A stretch of 64,000 nt of DNA from Eustoma russellianum. Its lineage: Eukaryota > Streptophyta > Magnoliopsida > Gentianales > Gentianaceae. A program made the translations under genes and the position numbers. The notes under the pieces were generated by a model that was not told the DNA's origin, made no database searches, and worked only from the letters and a program-made list of their open reading frames with translations. Below are positions 38,001 to 48,907 of the stretch, in pieces (the first letter of the stretch is position 1; every line of letters begins with the position of its first letter). The stretch spans positions 13,265,219 to 13,329,218 of the forward strand of contig AP025075.1 in the NCBI GenBank assembly GCA_036186865.1. The letters run 5' to 3'.

Positions 38001-38752
38001 GCTCGTGTTCTGGAGAAAAGGAACTCCTCAAGTTTTCTAAAAACGGAGACGGTTATCTTTTCATGATTTTTGCAATAGCTTTCCCGCCAACTCTACTCCA
38101 CAATAAAAGAGAAACAAAACACAGATAAGGACATATCGTTATCATTATCTTTTCAAAATAATAAACAAATGTACCAGAAAAAAGCATCATGATATGATTG
38201 GTGCATGTAAACAAGAATCAATTGATGGATTTGTAAATCAACAAAATTGAGCTGCTTGCACCTCATGGTTCTGGTTCAACCATGAAATCCCTGGTAAGAA
38301 GTCTAATTCGTTTCCTTAAAAAGGTAACTGAGAAGTTTAATAAACTTAGAAGCAAATAGTTTCATGGCTGTTTCATGGTTGCGTAAAGAGATTGAGAAGA
38401 TCATTCATTACAGAAAGTACATGCTCAGAAAAAGAAACATCACGGAGAGTAAAAACAGGCGATAAGATATTCATTAACCACGCTTCATATTCTTAAGATA
38501 TTCATTAACCACGCTTCATATTCTGAACACTCTATATATAGGTCAAAGAATAGAAAATTATCCACAAAGTAAGGAAAACTGTCTTATACCCAAAGATGTT
38601 ACCGTACTTTACCAAATTATTCATGCTATGAATAACAAGTAGCAATAATAGGCTACAGTCAGATTTTTTTTCTCCCACAAGTATTTGAATGTGTAACAAC
38701 AAAAATAAGATTAACAAATCACATCAACGACAACAGAAGCAACAACAAATGA

Positions 38753-41700
38753 GGAAGATATCATTTATGACTAACTTGCAAGTAGCACAAGTAGTAGGAT
38801 TTGCCTTTTCTTGCAATTCTTTGCTGCCAATAACTGAACTAGTCGCTCTAGCAACTAAAGAACATGACCAAGATCTTCAACCATGTTATTTCAAGAGGAC
38901 ATCCTCAAATCAAGCATGCAGGATAGAACACCTTGTGAAAAGAGTCAAGACGCAAAAGAGTCACTTTCAAATGCTGCCCAAGTACAGATCTCCGGACATG
39001 ATCGCCAGCATCATTAACTATCAAAAATCATAAGCCAACAGGTCACTATAAACACACTATTACTTATATGCAACAAGAAACTAACTTGAGCATAGAGTTA
39101 CATACATACGAAGAATCACATTCACATGTATGCTCTTAATTAGGATGATACTCTTAAACCACTTATTCGGAGAGTCCCTAGTATATCTTCTACACATTAG
39201 TAAAAGTGATGAATTTCAAATAAATTAAAATTGCCTACCCAGACAGATTATGATTTTTTTTGTAAGTCTCCGACAGAGTTTATGTTTATTTCTTTTTAAA
39301 ATAACCTTGAATTTTGTGCAAAAACGAAGCTTCTCCAGGATCAAATATGTACCCCAAGAAACTAAAGGCATGGTAAATTGAGTATATCGTTTCCATCCAA
39401 ATGGAAAATTAGGTGAATCTTCAACTTTTGTATGCAGTGATAAGGCGTCGAAATCGTTCCCCTTCAGAAAAAAAGTGCTCGCCTGCTGAAGAAGTAGAAT
39501 CTGTTAGTGACTCATGATTATAAATTTGAAATGACAGTAGCGAAATAAAATGAACAAGTACAAAAACATTAAAAACTTCCATATACTGTTTATAACTGTT
39601 ACCAACAAAAAAAACTCTGAATATAAATTTTTCTTCCGCTTCAAGCTAGAAAGCCTTTCAACCTCCAGGCGAATCGTTTTGGTGGGGTCCATCAATGGCT
39701 CGGTTCTTGTTTTTGCTGCATTTTTCTCTCTCCAGTGGTATAGACAACACCAAAAGATAGGCACATTGAACATATAATTCAATTTGTATCATAGAAAAAA
39801 ATCACAGAATACCCAGGGAAACAAGCAATGATAGCAAACCATTAAGAAAACAGCAAAACAAAAAGCAAAAAATTTGTGTCCACTAAAACCCAAGCCGTAT
39901 AAGTTGTAGTTAAATCAAAGGGAAACAAGCAAAGTTAGCAAACCATTAAGAAAATAGCAAAACAAAAAGCAAAAATTGTGTCCACTAAAACCTAAGTTGT
40001 ATAAGTTGTAGTTAAATCAAGAGGAAAGAACTTAGATCCAAGGAGGTTGGATAGTGATAGATAAGAAAAACTTCTGTTTCAAGATTGAATTGGAGAGAAG
40101 AAAAGAAATAATGTGGAAATTTATTGAAGAAAAGAAGTTCCGGAGGAGGGGAATCTCCTATCATTGAGTTCATCCCATCATTGAGTTCAATTGAAGGGAA
40201 GATAGAAGAGTGAAGGAAAATTAGAAACAAGGAATCCTGGTATTTTATCAGAGGAGAGAGGAGAGGCAGAGAAATTTTAGCAGCCTTCATTGCAGCTAAC
40301 TGTGCGGCCTACATGGTTCCTCAATCAGACTGATTGAACCATAGTGGAAGATGATTGCATGTCATACCAACAGCATACTTGATAAATAAATAGTCAAGCA
40401 TGATCTCTTTTTAAGTTTCAGGAAGGAATAAGAAATTTATACCTTTTTCACCATGTCAGTGTCAAGTTCAGACTCGCGAAGGATCATCTTGGCACTGGGG
40501 TGGCGAAAAAAATATGAATTCATGTTTCCCATCAGCTCTGAGTGTAACAAACACCAGGACAGTCCTCGCAGAGGGATCAAACAGGATACCAGAATTGTCA
40601 ACTTTATTTTCTTTGAGCACTCAGCTAGCATATGTCCAAACTCATCATCTCCAATCTTCTTGTTCAATATAATACTGTTTTCTGATAAACATGCTTGAAA
40701 AGGGTACCCAATTCAAGTTGAGTGAACAATCTGATAAAACTCAATGAACAGAGAACTGGTCAATTAAAAAAGTTGAAATGCAACATGCCAGCCACAGTTC
40801 AATATGAATACCAAATTACTTAAAATGAGCATATACCTTGATTAGTTCTTAACAAAAATGAATTTACTTGACAGAATGTGTCCTTTATCTTAACTAATTC
40901 AACCACTGCAACATAATCAACAGCAAGAAGAATGCATGACTAAGTTATGTTGTGGAATCAAAAAAAACCCTCAAATATAAAATTGCATGATACTCTAATA
41001 TTGTCGTAAATCACCATCCAGACCAAGGAAAACAAATTGAGTGATATTCACCGTGCCAATAAAAGATGAAGAGCCTCCCAACCTTGCTATGCATACAATA
41101 ACATTAGAAGGAGCCCCACCAGGAGTCTTCCTAAAGGCTGGAGCTTCAGCTAGTGAAACCCCACTTATAGTTGGAACAAAGTCAATTAACAATTCACCAA
41201 AGAAAACGACTAAAGAACTCTTGTCCGGTGACTTATTGTCTAAATGTATGGACAGCCTTCCGACATCAGCTGCAGCCATCCCGTTGCAAGCAAGCAAATC
41301 CCCAGGACATAACAATCTTTTTTACACGAAAATTTATGGAAGCCCCACATTTAAGCCAGAATGGCAGTTCTAAGCATAAGAATATCTAAGAACATATTGC
41401 TCTATGTAATTCACATGGTACCAATTCAACAATGTACACCAAGAAACTAAATGCATGCTAAATTGAGTGTATAAATTCCATCCAAATGAAAAATTAGGTG
41501 AATCTTCAACTTCGTAGTGATAAGGCGTCGACAATGTTCCCATTTAGAAAACAAGTGCTTACCTGCCGAAGAAGGAGAATCTGTTATTGACTCGTGATTA
41601 TAAATTTAAAGTGACAGTAGCGAAATAAAATGAACAAGTAAAAGAACATTAAGAGCTTTCATATACTATTTATAACTGTTACCGACGAAAACCTCTAAAT

Positions 41701-42250
41701 ATAAATTTTTCTTCCGCTTCAAGTGACAAATCCTTTGAACCTCCACGCGAACCGTAATGGTGGAGTCCATCAATGGCTCGGTTCTTGTTTAAGCTGCCTT
41801 TCTCTGTTTCCAGTGATGTAGACAACACCAGAAGATAGGTACACTAAACATATTATTCAATTTGCATCATAGAAAAAAAATCACAGAATACCTAGCGGAA
41901 GAGGTAAAGATTGCAAACCATTAAGAAAACATCAAAACAACAAGCAAACAATTGTGTCAAATAAACCTAATTCGTATACATTGTAGTTAAATCAAAGAGG
42001 AAAGAACTTAGATCCAAGGATAGCGTAGTCATCATCTAGTGATCAATAGGAAAAACCTCTGCATAAGGATTAAATCGGAGAGAAGAAAAGAAATAATCTG
42101 GTGCTTTATTGAAACAAAGTAGTAGAAGAGATGTTCAGGAGGGAGGAATCTCCCATCATTGAGTTCAATTGAAAGGAAGATAGAAGAGTAAAGGAAAATT
42201 AGAAACAAGAAATTCTGGTAGGCTGCGAGAAGAGAGAGGAGAGGCAGAGT
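38753..42250. repeat. decayed array unit carrying fructokinase copy 2
   Basis: The order is the same as in the unit at 24305: plus-strand LQVAQVVGFAFSCNSLLP (38776), CACATTCACATGTATGC (39117), GTGGGGTCCATCAATGG (39682), then three fructokinase exons, then another copy of the middle blocks (41450-42240). A direct duplication of about 80 bp (AACAAAAAGCAAAAA) is near 39830-40010. TATAAATAGCAG occurs near 42262 with no gene visible behind it. Confidence 0.7.
40265..41279 (-). pseudogene. fructokinase-like pseudogene copy 2, exons 1-3 only
   Basis: Exon 1 (41052-41279, start ATG at 41279 chosen because it precedes the family N-terminus) reads MAAADVGRLSIHLDN and then ELLIDFVPTISGVSLAEAP and PGGAPSNVIVCIARLGGSS, with no stop. 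Exon 2 ends at 40443 before GTATAA and keeps IGDDEFGHMLAEC and SELDTDMVKK, with a frameshifted middle. Exon 3 (about 40265-40350) has IFHYGSISLIEEPC and, after a small frame slip, the LAAMKAA block. Similarity stops at the same place as in copy 1, so both copies descend from one truncated fragment. Exon 1 is better preserved than in copy 1. Confidence 0.87.
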
Positions 42251-43414
42251 ATATATAACGTTATAAATAGCAGTTACGGGGCGGTTAACTTGCTTACCGC
42301 GTGAACACTCCTGTCATCTGTTCATAGACTTCACAACCGACTTTCTTTTATCTTTTTTATTTTGTTTTTTAATTACCAACTTTATAGCCAATACTCAAAG
42401 ATAATACTAATTAAAATTTTACGCTTAAAAAAATTAAATGTCAATTTTGCTTCAACGTTGTTTTTCAATAGTATTTTTTTAAAAAAAGAACCTCTCTTGT
42501 ATACTTTTTCAACGTAATATTAGTTGTAGTTTAAAACCTGAAGAAAAAATTAATAAAATGATTTTATGACATCAAATTAGTAAAATTAGTTAGAAAATAA
42601 CAAATGTCTCGTTCATTTAAAAAGTAAAAAATAATATATGTCAAATGAAAAAAAAAATAGCTAAGTGAGGAAAACTGTCTTATACCCAAGTATATTACCA
42701 TAGTTTTCCAAATGATGAATTTCGTATAAATTAAACTTGACTACCTCAAACAATTTTTTTGCAAGTCCCCTACAGAGTTTGTGGCTAACTATACAATAAA
42801 CTCAAAGGACGAAATTAATATGAAAATAGCTGTTGTTAATTAAAGAACAAGAAATATGAAAATAACTGTTGAGAACATACACCAAACACAAAGGGCAAAA
42901 GTGATATGAAAATAGTTGTTGTTAATTAAAGAAAATAGATGTTTGTTTGGAAACAAACTAGGAATAGCGAACCAAAAAACTCGATAAAGCGAATGTAGAC
43001 TTACATGGGCATCTTCCTTCATTGATAAAGCGAATGTAGACTTACATGGGCATCTTCCTTCATTGGCCGACTGCAAAGACAAGATTAAAGGAAAGAAAAT
43101 TAGCACAATGCCAAGTTCAAACAATAAGATGAAATCACGACGAGGACGAACCGCCTAAAACAGAAAATAATAATATTACATGTGGAAAGAAACCTCGTGC
43201 TTGAATTCAAACGTCGCACTACGATTCGTTCATTCAAAAGACACTGAATGGAAAAAGAAAAATAAAACGAAAAAAGAAGATCGCCGTCTCTTGAAAATAG
43301 TTGTCGACTCTAAACGGTATGTACCTAATAATTCATGGAAACCGTATTCTAAAAGGAAATTATTTATAACAAAAGGAGGTACAAAAGGAAATGATTTATG
43401 ACAAAAGGAGGTAC
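42251..43414. other. region between the array and the last PA200 exon seen
   Basis: 42350-42660 is AT-rich and holds nothing recognisable. 42661-42780 carries a last array remnant (AAACTGTCTTATACCCAAGT). Around 42818-42937 a block containing GTTGTTAATTAAAG is duplicated. I searched this stretch on the minus strand for the short serine-rich C-terminus expected of PA200 and did not find it. Confidence 0.6.
42983..43064. repeat. perfect 41-bp tandem duplication
   Basis: GATAAAGCGAATGTAGAC... occurs at 42983-43023 and again at 43024-43064 without differences. On the minus strand each copy contains CATGTAAGTC, a donor-like site, and an acceptor-like TCTTTGCAG lies just upstream. It is recent because the copies are identical. 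Confidence 0.9.
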
Positions 43415-43568
43415 CTCGAGTTGTTCTTCAGTAAAAGCATCCTTCTGAAAGCTCCAGGTGTCTGCATGTGTGCGCCGGAAGTCTGCAACTGCTTTTGTTA
43501 CTGTAGATTTAACAGGTGACGGCTCCGAAATAAAACGTGCCAACAGAGTTACATGTTCTGGAAGCCAG
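43415..43568 (-). CDS. PA200: PA200 exon, penultimate C-terminal
   Basis: The exon starts after TTATTTCAG at 43568 and ends before GTACCT at 43414; its 154 nt are one base plus 51 codons. It reads WLPEHVTLLARFISEP, PVKSTVTKAVADFRRTHADT and WSFQKDAFTEEQLE, blocks I know from the plant PA200 C-terminus. The one-base start completes the Ser codon begun by the previous exon. In the family a short terminal exon follows this point, and none is visible downstream. Confidence 0.85.
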
Positions 43569-43807
43569 CTGAAATAACAAGTTAAAATGATTTCAGTGGG
43601 TGTAAGGGAATATAGATACGTCGTCGACCCGTGTAGCAACTGAAAGAGAAGGCGCAGATACAATGATTCATAGTAGGTGCAACTGGATGGTTTATGAAAC
43701 TGGAATATACTACTAGCACATTTTCTTTCCGGAGAGAGGGGGCCGGGGGGGGGGTCCTTGGAGAGGGGAGAGGAAACCTGAATATTGTTACGACATCACC
43801 TATATAC

Positions 43808-44093
43808 CTGAGCATATCATAAGGTACTGATAGTGATGGGTTAGGATCGCCCAACCACACTCTTCTCACCCCCTTTGTGACCACGCGACACGTGGCATCA
43901 AAGGGGTGGTGAGGCTAGATGCGGGTGACCCTCATCTAGCCTCACCAACCCCTTTTGCTGCCACGTGTCACGCGGTCACGCGTCACCGTACCCCATTTCC
44001 GGTGAGGGGATCCTATCCCCTGATAAGACGCTTGCTGCCAAAGAAAGTACTGAACCATGTACAGACGCTACTGAAGGCCCAGAGCCGATGTTT
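43808..44093 (-). CDS. PA200: PA200 exon, split by a MITE
   Basis: After the acceptor ATTTGCAG the exon reads NIGSGPSVASVHGSVLS and LAASVLS, then is cut by the MITE at 43833-44020, and resumes SVPYDML before the donor GTATAT at 43807. Without the insert and one target-site copy it is continuous with the family pattern Ser-Val-His-Gly-x-Val-Leu ... Val-Pro-Tyr-Asp-Met. With it, translation meets TGA after about a dozen MITE codons. Confidence 0.85.
43833..44020. mobile_element. MITE, 188 bp, with a long internal inverted repeat
   Basis: The ends are imperfect inverted repeats (GGGTTAGGATC at left, GATCCTATCCCC at right). Inside, arms 43877-43921 and 43934-43979 pair almost fully around a short loop and include the G-box CACGTG. 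A 5-bp direct repeat TGATA flanks it at 43828-43832 and 44021-44025. There is no coding capacity. The superfamily is not clear from ends and TSD. Confidence 0.85.
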
Positions 44094-44159
44094 CTGCAAA
44101 TTTCATCAAGGAATTAAGATCCGCACTTCTGTTCCAATAAACAAATTTCTAGAAAAAAC

Positions 44160-44499
44160 ATAAGCACCATGATTAGTTAAATAACATATAACCCCCACAT
44201 GGAATCAAAAATAGCCATGTTAATATATTCCTGTGATAATTTGTTTGGCATGTGTGCTTCAAAATTTATTTACCGAATATAAACTCCAACTTGTCCGAGG
44301 GAAGTATAGAAACCTATCAATTACTACTACTATTCTAGATATAGGATCTTGCTTTGATGATTATGAAGCGACATGGATTTCTACTACGGAATAAGAAGAG
44401 AGAACAACAAAAACGTTGAGTGTTAAGATTCTATTTACGTTACGGTGCTATGTAAACCTACAGTCTCTCTCTTTATCTCTTCTCTTTAGGTGGTTTTCT
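44160..44499. repeat. 340-bp host intron segment, left copy
   Basis: This segment, from ATAAGCACCATG to GGTGGTTTTCT, recurs almost identically at 61908-62248. The left copy stops exactly where copia C2 begins. It contains no recognisable exon. Confidence 0.95.
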
Positions 44500-45348
44500 T
44501 GTTGGAAAAGTACGTTAAATTACTTTGTCATGTGCTCCAAACTTATATAGAACATATTTAAAGTTGTTTGGGAGATTGATATGATGTTTGGAACACGTCT
44601 AACTTGAAATAGGTCACTTGTATCGATCCATGTTTAGACTGGATCGAACCAAGTGAAAGCTGGAATAAAGTTCAGTGTTCTGGAGGACTTCGATCGATCC
44701 ATGTAAGGAACATCAATCGAGATGTACGCATCGATCAATCGATGTGTTATGTTGCAAATCCGGAAGCATTCTGTCCAACATAGATCGATCACATCGATCG
44801 ATCTATGTGACATCGATCGATGTAAGGCAGAATGAAAGCTGAAGGTTCTATCCGACTCCGATCGATCACATCGGTCGATCGAAGTGACATCGATCGATCG
44901 ATGTGCCAACGGACAGGACTTTTCACTTTGAGTTGCAGCTTTTGGTCCAAGGATCATCTCCCTTCGTCTATGAACGGTAATCAACGGCCATAACTGGTAG
45001 AAAAACTGCTGAAATGAGTTTCAAACATGGTTTTTATCACAATCCAAGGTCTATATATAGTGGATCTTGCTATCTTCAACGATATACAACATTCTTGCAA
45101 AACCTTAAAGAATTTCAGCATTCTTCTTCTACTTCTCTCCATTGCCTTTCTCTTCTACAACAAGTTCAATCTTCTTCTCCTAGAGCAAAGGAAAAGAAAA
45201 AAGCCGTTATGTCTTGGGAAGCATTAGTCTCGTTGTCTACCTTGCTCGTTGGTAGAGGGTAAATTGTTTTAAGGACAGAGTCACCAAAAAAAATAGTCTC
45301 GGCTTTTGTTTGATTATCTTCTTGCTTGTTTGCTACATTTTCCTAACA
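44500..45348 (+). repeat. 5' LTR of C2
   Basis: It begins TGTTGGAAAA and is judged to end at TTTTCCTAACA, which roughly mirrors the start. The end cannot be checked because the 3' LTR is truncated. TATATATAG near 45051 may be the TATA box. Between the proposed end and the gag ATG at 45366 there are only 17 bases and no tRNA-Met site. Confidence 0.75.
44689..44904 (+). repeat. palindrome cluster in the C2 5' LTR
   Basis: At least six ATCGATCGAT-type motifs occur, including the full CATCGATCGATCGATG near 44890-44905 and variants such as CATCGATCAATCGATG. They match the motif in the gypsy LTRs. Confidence 0.9.
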
Positions 45349-45365
45349 ATCTTAAAGCAATTTAA

Positions 45366-46149
45366 ATGGCATCCAAGCAAGCTTTACTAGATATGTCGAA
45401 GATGGAGCCATTTGATGGCAAGTTCTATAAGAGGTGGGCAGCCAAGGTGCTGTTCTTCCTCGAGATGCTTTCAGTTTCATATGTACTCAAGGTGGACAAA
45501 CCAGATGATGAAACTGAAGCACGTAAGTACGATGCAGACAACACTACTTGCAGAGGCCATATACTACATTTTCTGGCCAATTCTCTATTTGACATTTATG
45601 TCAAATTCACGTCTGCAAAAGAAATTTGGTCAGCACTGGAGAACAAGTATGGTGCTGAAGATGTGGGTAAACGCAAGTACGTGGTAAGTGAATTCCTCAG
45701 ATTCCAGATGGTTGATCATGTTCCAATAAATGATCAAATCCATTTATTCCAACAAATGGTGGATAATCTAGAACAAGAGGGAATCAAGATCGATGAAACG
45801 TTCCAAGCAGCGGCGCTGTTGGAGAAACTTCCTCCTTCTTAGAGCAAATACAAGAAGAGAGGAAAGCACGACGACGCAAAGTTGTCTCTAGATGCCGTAA
45901 TCAAACATATACGCATCGAAGAGAACAACCAGATGGAAGACGAGCCTCACTAGGAGGAGGGCGTCAAGGCCAACGTTGTGGAGCATGCTGCGAATAAACC
46001 CAAGTTCCACAACAACAATGGCGGATACAGCGGTGGGAACAAAGGTAAGAAGGTTGATATGCAGGCTTAGAACAAGATGAAGGGAGTTTGCTGGGTGTGC
46101 GGGAAGCCAGGACACCGAGCAGTCAACTATAGGAAACGAAAAGGCTAGC
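45366..46149 (+). pseudogene. C2 gag
   Basis: The frame from ATG 45366 reads MASKQALLDMSKMEPFDGKF and then RWAAKVLFFLEM, a copia gag (UBN2-like) start, and runs to TAG at 45840-45842, where the family has Trp in Pro-Pro-Ser-Trp. Gag sequence continues beyond with further stops. The zinc knuckle near 46090-46131 is CWVCGKPGHRAVNY, so its last Cys has become Tyr. RNA binding would be impaired. Confidence 0.85.
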
Positions 46150-46169
46150 CAAGCAACCAGGCAAACATT

Positions 46170-46727
46170 GTGGAGGCCAAAAGAGCAGCAGACGACGTCA
46201 TCGCAGCGATCGTCTTAACGGAGGTAAACCTTGTTGGTGGCACTACGGAATGGGTGGTAGACACAGGTGCTACCAGGCATATTGCTACCAGTAAAGACCT
46301 ATTTTCTGAATACAAGGAAATAGGCAGCAATGAGCAAGTTTTCTTGGAAGATGCACATAGTACCCAAGTCCTCGGAAAGGATAAGGTGCTTCTCAAGTTA
46401 ACCTCTGGGAAGAGACTGGAGCTTAACAATGTGTTGTATGTTCCTGCTATGTGTATGAACTTGATCTCCGGAGTGTTGCTGAACAAGGCCAATATTAAAC
46501 TTGTTTTAGAGTCTGATAAATTAGTCATGTCTAGAAATGGTGAATTTGTTGGTAAAGGTTTTTGCAATAGAGGTGTTCTTGTACTTTATGCTATTTGCTG
46601 CAATAATAAAGATGCATCTAGTTCCGTTTATTTTGTTGAGTCTCTTGATATGTGGCATGCTAGACTAGGACATGCAAATATAGGAGTAATAAAGAAAACT
46701 GAAGAATATGAATGTGATTTCTTTTGA
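46170..46727 (+). pseudogene. C2 protease and start of integrase
   Basis: The frame has WVVDTGATRHIATSKDLF with Asp-Thr-Gly at 46260-46268, then VLYVPAMCMNLISG, typical of copia proteases, and ends in the GAG-pre-integrase box MWHARLGHANIGVIKK. A stop at 46725-46727 ends it. The integrase zinc region that follows (CEHCVEAKI near 46750) is frameshifted. Confidence 0.87.
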
Positions 46728-47038
46728 TGATGATAACTTCAACAAATGTGAACATTGTGTTGAAGCAAAAATCATAAGAAACCATTTAAGAAAGTTGATA
46801 GAGTTTCACAAAAACTTGGTCTAATTCATAGTGACTTAGGTGATTTTAAGAATCACATGAGTAAAGGTGGTAAAAGGTATTATGTTACATTTATCGATAT
46901 GCAAAAGTATATTTATTAAGTCATAAGGATGAGGCCGAGTCCAAGTTTATAAGTTATAAAAATGAGGTTGAAAATCAACTAGACTTAAAAATCAAAAGGC
47001 TTAGAACTGATAGAGGTGGTGTATACTGTACAGACTTT

Positions 47039-47596
47039 TTGCAAAAGTTTTATGAAGAGAATGGTATTATTCATGAAGTTACACCTCCGTATACACCTCA
47101 ATATAATAGAATAGCCGAAAGAAAGAATAGAACCCTGAAGAACATGATGAATGCCATGTTGGTTAGATCAGGTTTGCCAGATAACTTGTGGGGGGAGGCA
47201 ATCTTGACTGCTTGTCACATTTTGAATAGGTTACCTCATAAGAAGTTAGATAAAACTCCTTATGAGTTTTGGAAAGGCTATGCTCCCAACTTAAATTACT
47301 TGAAAGTGTGGGGGTGTGTAGCCAAAGTCGGCATTCCTGATTTTAAGAAGAGTAAAATCGGGTCCAAGACTAGAGATTGTGTATTCATTGGTTATGCTCA
47401 AAATAGTGCAACACATAGATTCATGACTATAGATAGTAGTTCTATATTAGAATCGAAAGATGCTGAATTCTTTGAGCATATATTCCCTATGAATAGACAA
47501 TCCAAATGTGTCTCCGAATTTAAGATAGGCGAGTCAAGTAAGTCCTTTTTGAACAAGAGGTTGATGAACCTAGAAGAAGTAAGAGACAAAGAATAG
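47039..47596 (+). pseudogene. C2 integrase, C-terminal part
   Basis: It begins after DRGG near 47011 and reads HEVTPPYTPQYNRIAERKNR, LWGEAILTACHILNRLP and LKVWGCVAKV, the usual copia integrase blocks with the catalytic Glu in AERKNRTL. Gly is replaced by Arg in the Asn-Gly-Val/Ile motif. It ends at TAG 47594-47596. Confidence 0.88.
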
Positions 47597-48897
47597 AAAA
47601 GTCATTTGGAAGTGACTTTATATCGGCTTTCATTTTAGAGGATGATCCCAAAACTTACGGAGAAGCGATTAGATCGATAGATTCTAAGTTTTGGAAAGAG
47701 CCATAGATAGTGAGCTTGAGTCTATACTAAGTAACAATACTTGGGAGTTGGTAGACTTGCCCAGAGGGTACAAACCTATCAGTTGTAAGTGGGTCTTTAG
47801 GAAGAAACTAAAGGCGGATGGAACGATTGATAAGTTTAAGGCTAGGCTTGTCGCAAAAGGGTTTACTTAACAAGAAGGTATAGACTTCTTTGACACTTAC
47901 TCACCGGTTGCTAGGATCACTACAATGAGAGTCCTAGTAGCACTTGTCTCCATTCACAAGCTTGTTATTCACCAAATAGATATAAAAACAGCATTTTTAA
48001 ATGGAGACTTAGAAGAGGAGATTTATATGAAACAACCGGAGGGTATGATAGTTAAAGGACAAGAGCACAAAGTGTGTAGGCTTAAGAAGTCTTTGTATGG
48101 TCTTAAGCAAGCACCTAAACAATGGCACGACAAGTTTGATAACACATTAGTAACTAATGGTTATATAGTGAATGAAATTGACTGTTGTGTGTATAGTAAA
48201 TTTAATGATTGTGATGGTGTTATTATTTGCCTTTATGTTGATGATATGTTAATCTTTGGAACCCACATAAATGTTGTTAATGATACAAAATCATTTTTAT
48301 CTTCTGCTTTTGATATGAAAGACATGGGGAAGGCGGACTTAATACTTGGTCTTAAGTTAGTGGAAAAATGTGGGGGTTATTTACTTTCTCAAGAACATTA
48401 TGTGAAGAAAATGTTGAGGAAATTTAATCACTATGATATAAAACCAGTAACTACGCCATATGATTCGCATGTTACTTTGGCTAAAAATAAATTTGATAGT
48501 GTGTCGCAATATGAATATGCTAGGATAATTGGTAGTGTAATGTATTTGATGAATTGCACTAGGCCTGACATTGCATATACTGTGAATAGGCTTGTACGGT
48601 ACACTTATAGTCCAAATGAGAGTTATTGGTGTGCATTAAGATGTTTGTTTAAGTATCTTAAAGGAACTATGAATTTAGGTCTCATGTTTACTGGATCACC
48701 CGCTGTTTTAGAAGGCTATTGTGATGTCAATTGGGTGACTGACAACGATGAGATAAACTCCACTAGTAGATATGTATTTACATTGGGTGGTGAAGCTATC
48801 TCGTGAAAGTCATGTAAAAAACATGTAGTGCTAAATCGACTATGGAATCTGAATTTATTGCTTTAGAATTAGCAAGTACAGAAGCTGAGTGGTTAAG
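47597..48897 (+). pseudogene. C2 reverse transcriptase and RNase H start
   Basis: RT begins in broken frames (SCKWVFRKKLKADGTIDKFK near 47785) and is continuous from 47925 to 48806: IHQIDIKTAFLNGDLEEEIY, LYGLKQAPKQWHDKF, and the catalytic YVDDMLIFG at 48234. The TGA at 48804 comes where the family has Ser-Trp-Lys-Ser. RNase H resumes with ESEFIALELASTEAEWL up to the N gap at 48898. Confidence 0.9.
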
Positions 48898-48907
48898 NNN
48901 NNNNNNN
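48898..48907. other. assembly gap (10 N)
   Basis: Ten N bases interrupt RNase H of C2. The sequence after it (48908-49471) shows no clear RNase H, so the gap probably hides more than ten bases. A purine-rich ATATGGGGGAT before 49472 is a candidate polypurine tract. Confidence 0.95.

Larger units (their letters stand above)
32905..38752. repeat. decayed array unit interrupted by a LINE
   Basis: The unit begins with TTGCATGACCAAGATATCC, is broken by the LINE at 33024-35098, and resumes at about 35099 with ACAAAAACGAAC as in the unit at 4960. Later landmarks are at 35700, 36055, 37085, 37649 and 37985 (GAACCTAATACAGCTCGTGT). Apart from the LINE no gene is seen. Confidence 0.7.

Noticed and set aside
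22375..39033. Plus-strand frames reading LQVAQVVGFAFSRNSLLP and following residues in five array units
   Set aside because: Their retention is explained by shared ancestry of the repeat; lengths vary, the opposite strand also reads open, and no family is recognised.
42250..42275. TATATATAACGTTATAAATAGCAG as a core promoter
   Set aside because: It has a TATA-like sequence but no recognisable transcript unit follows on the plus strand.
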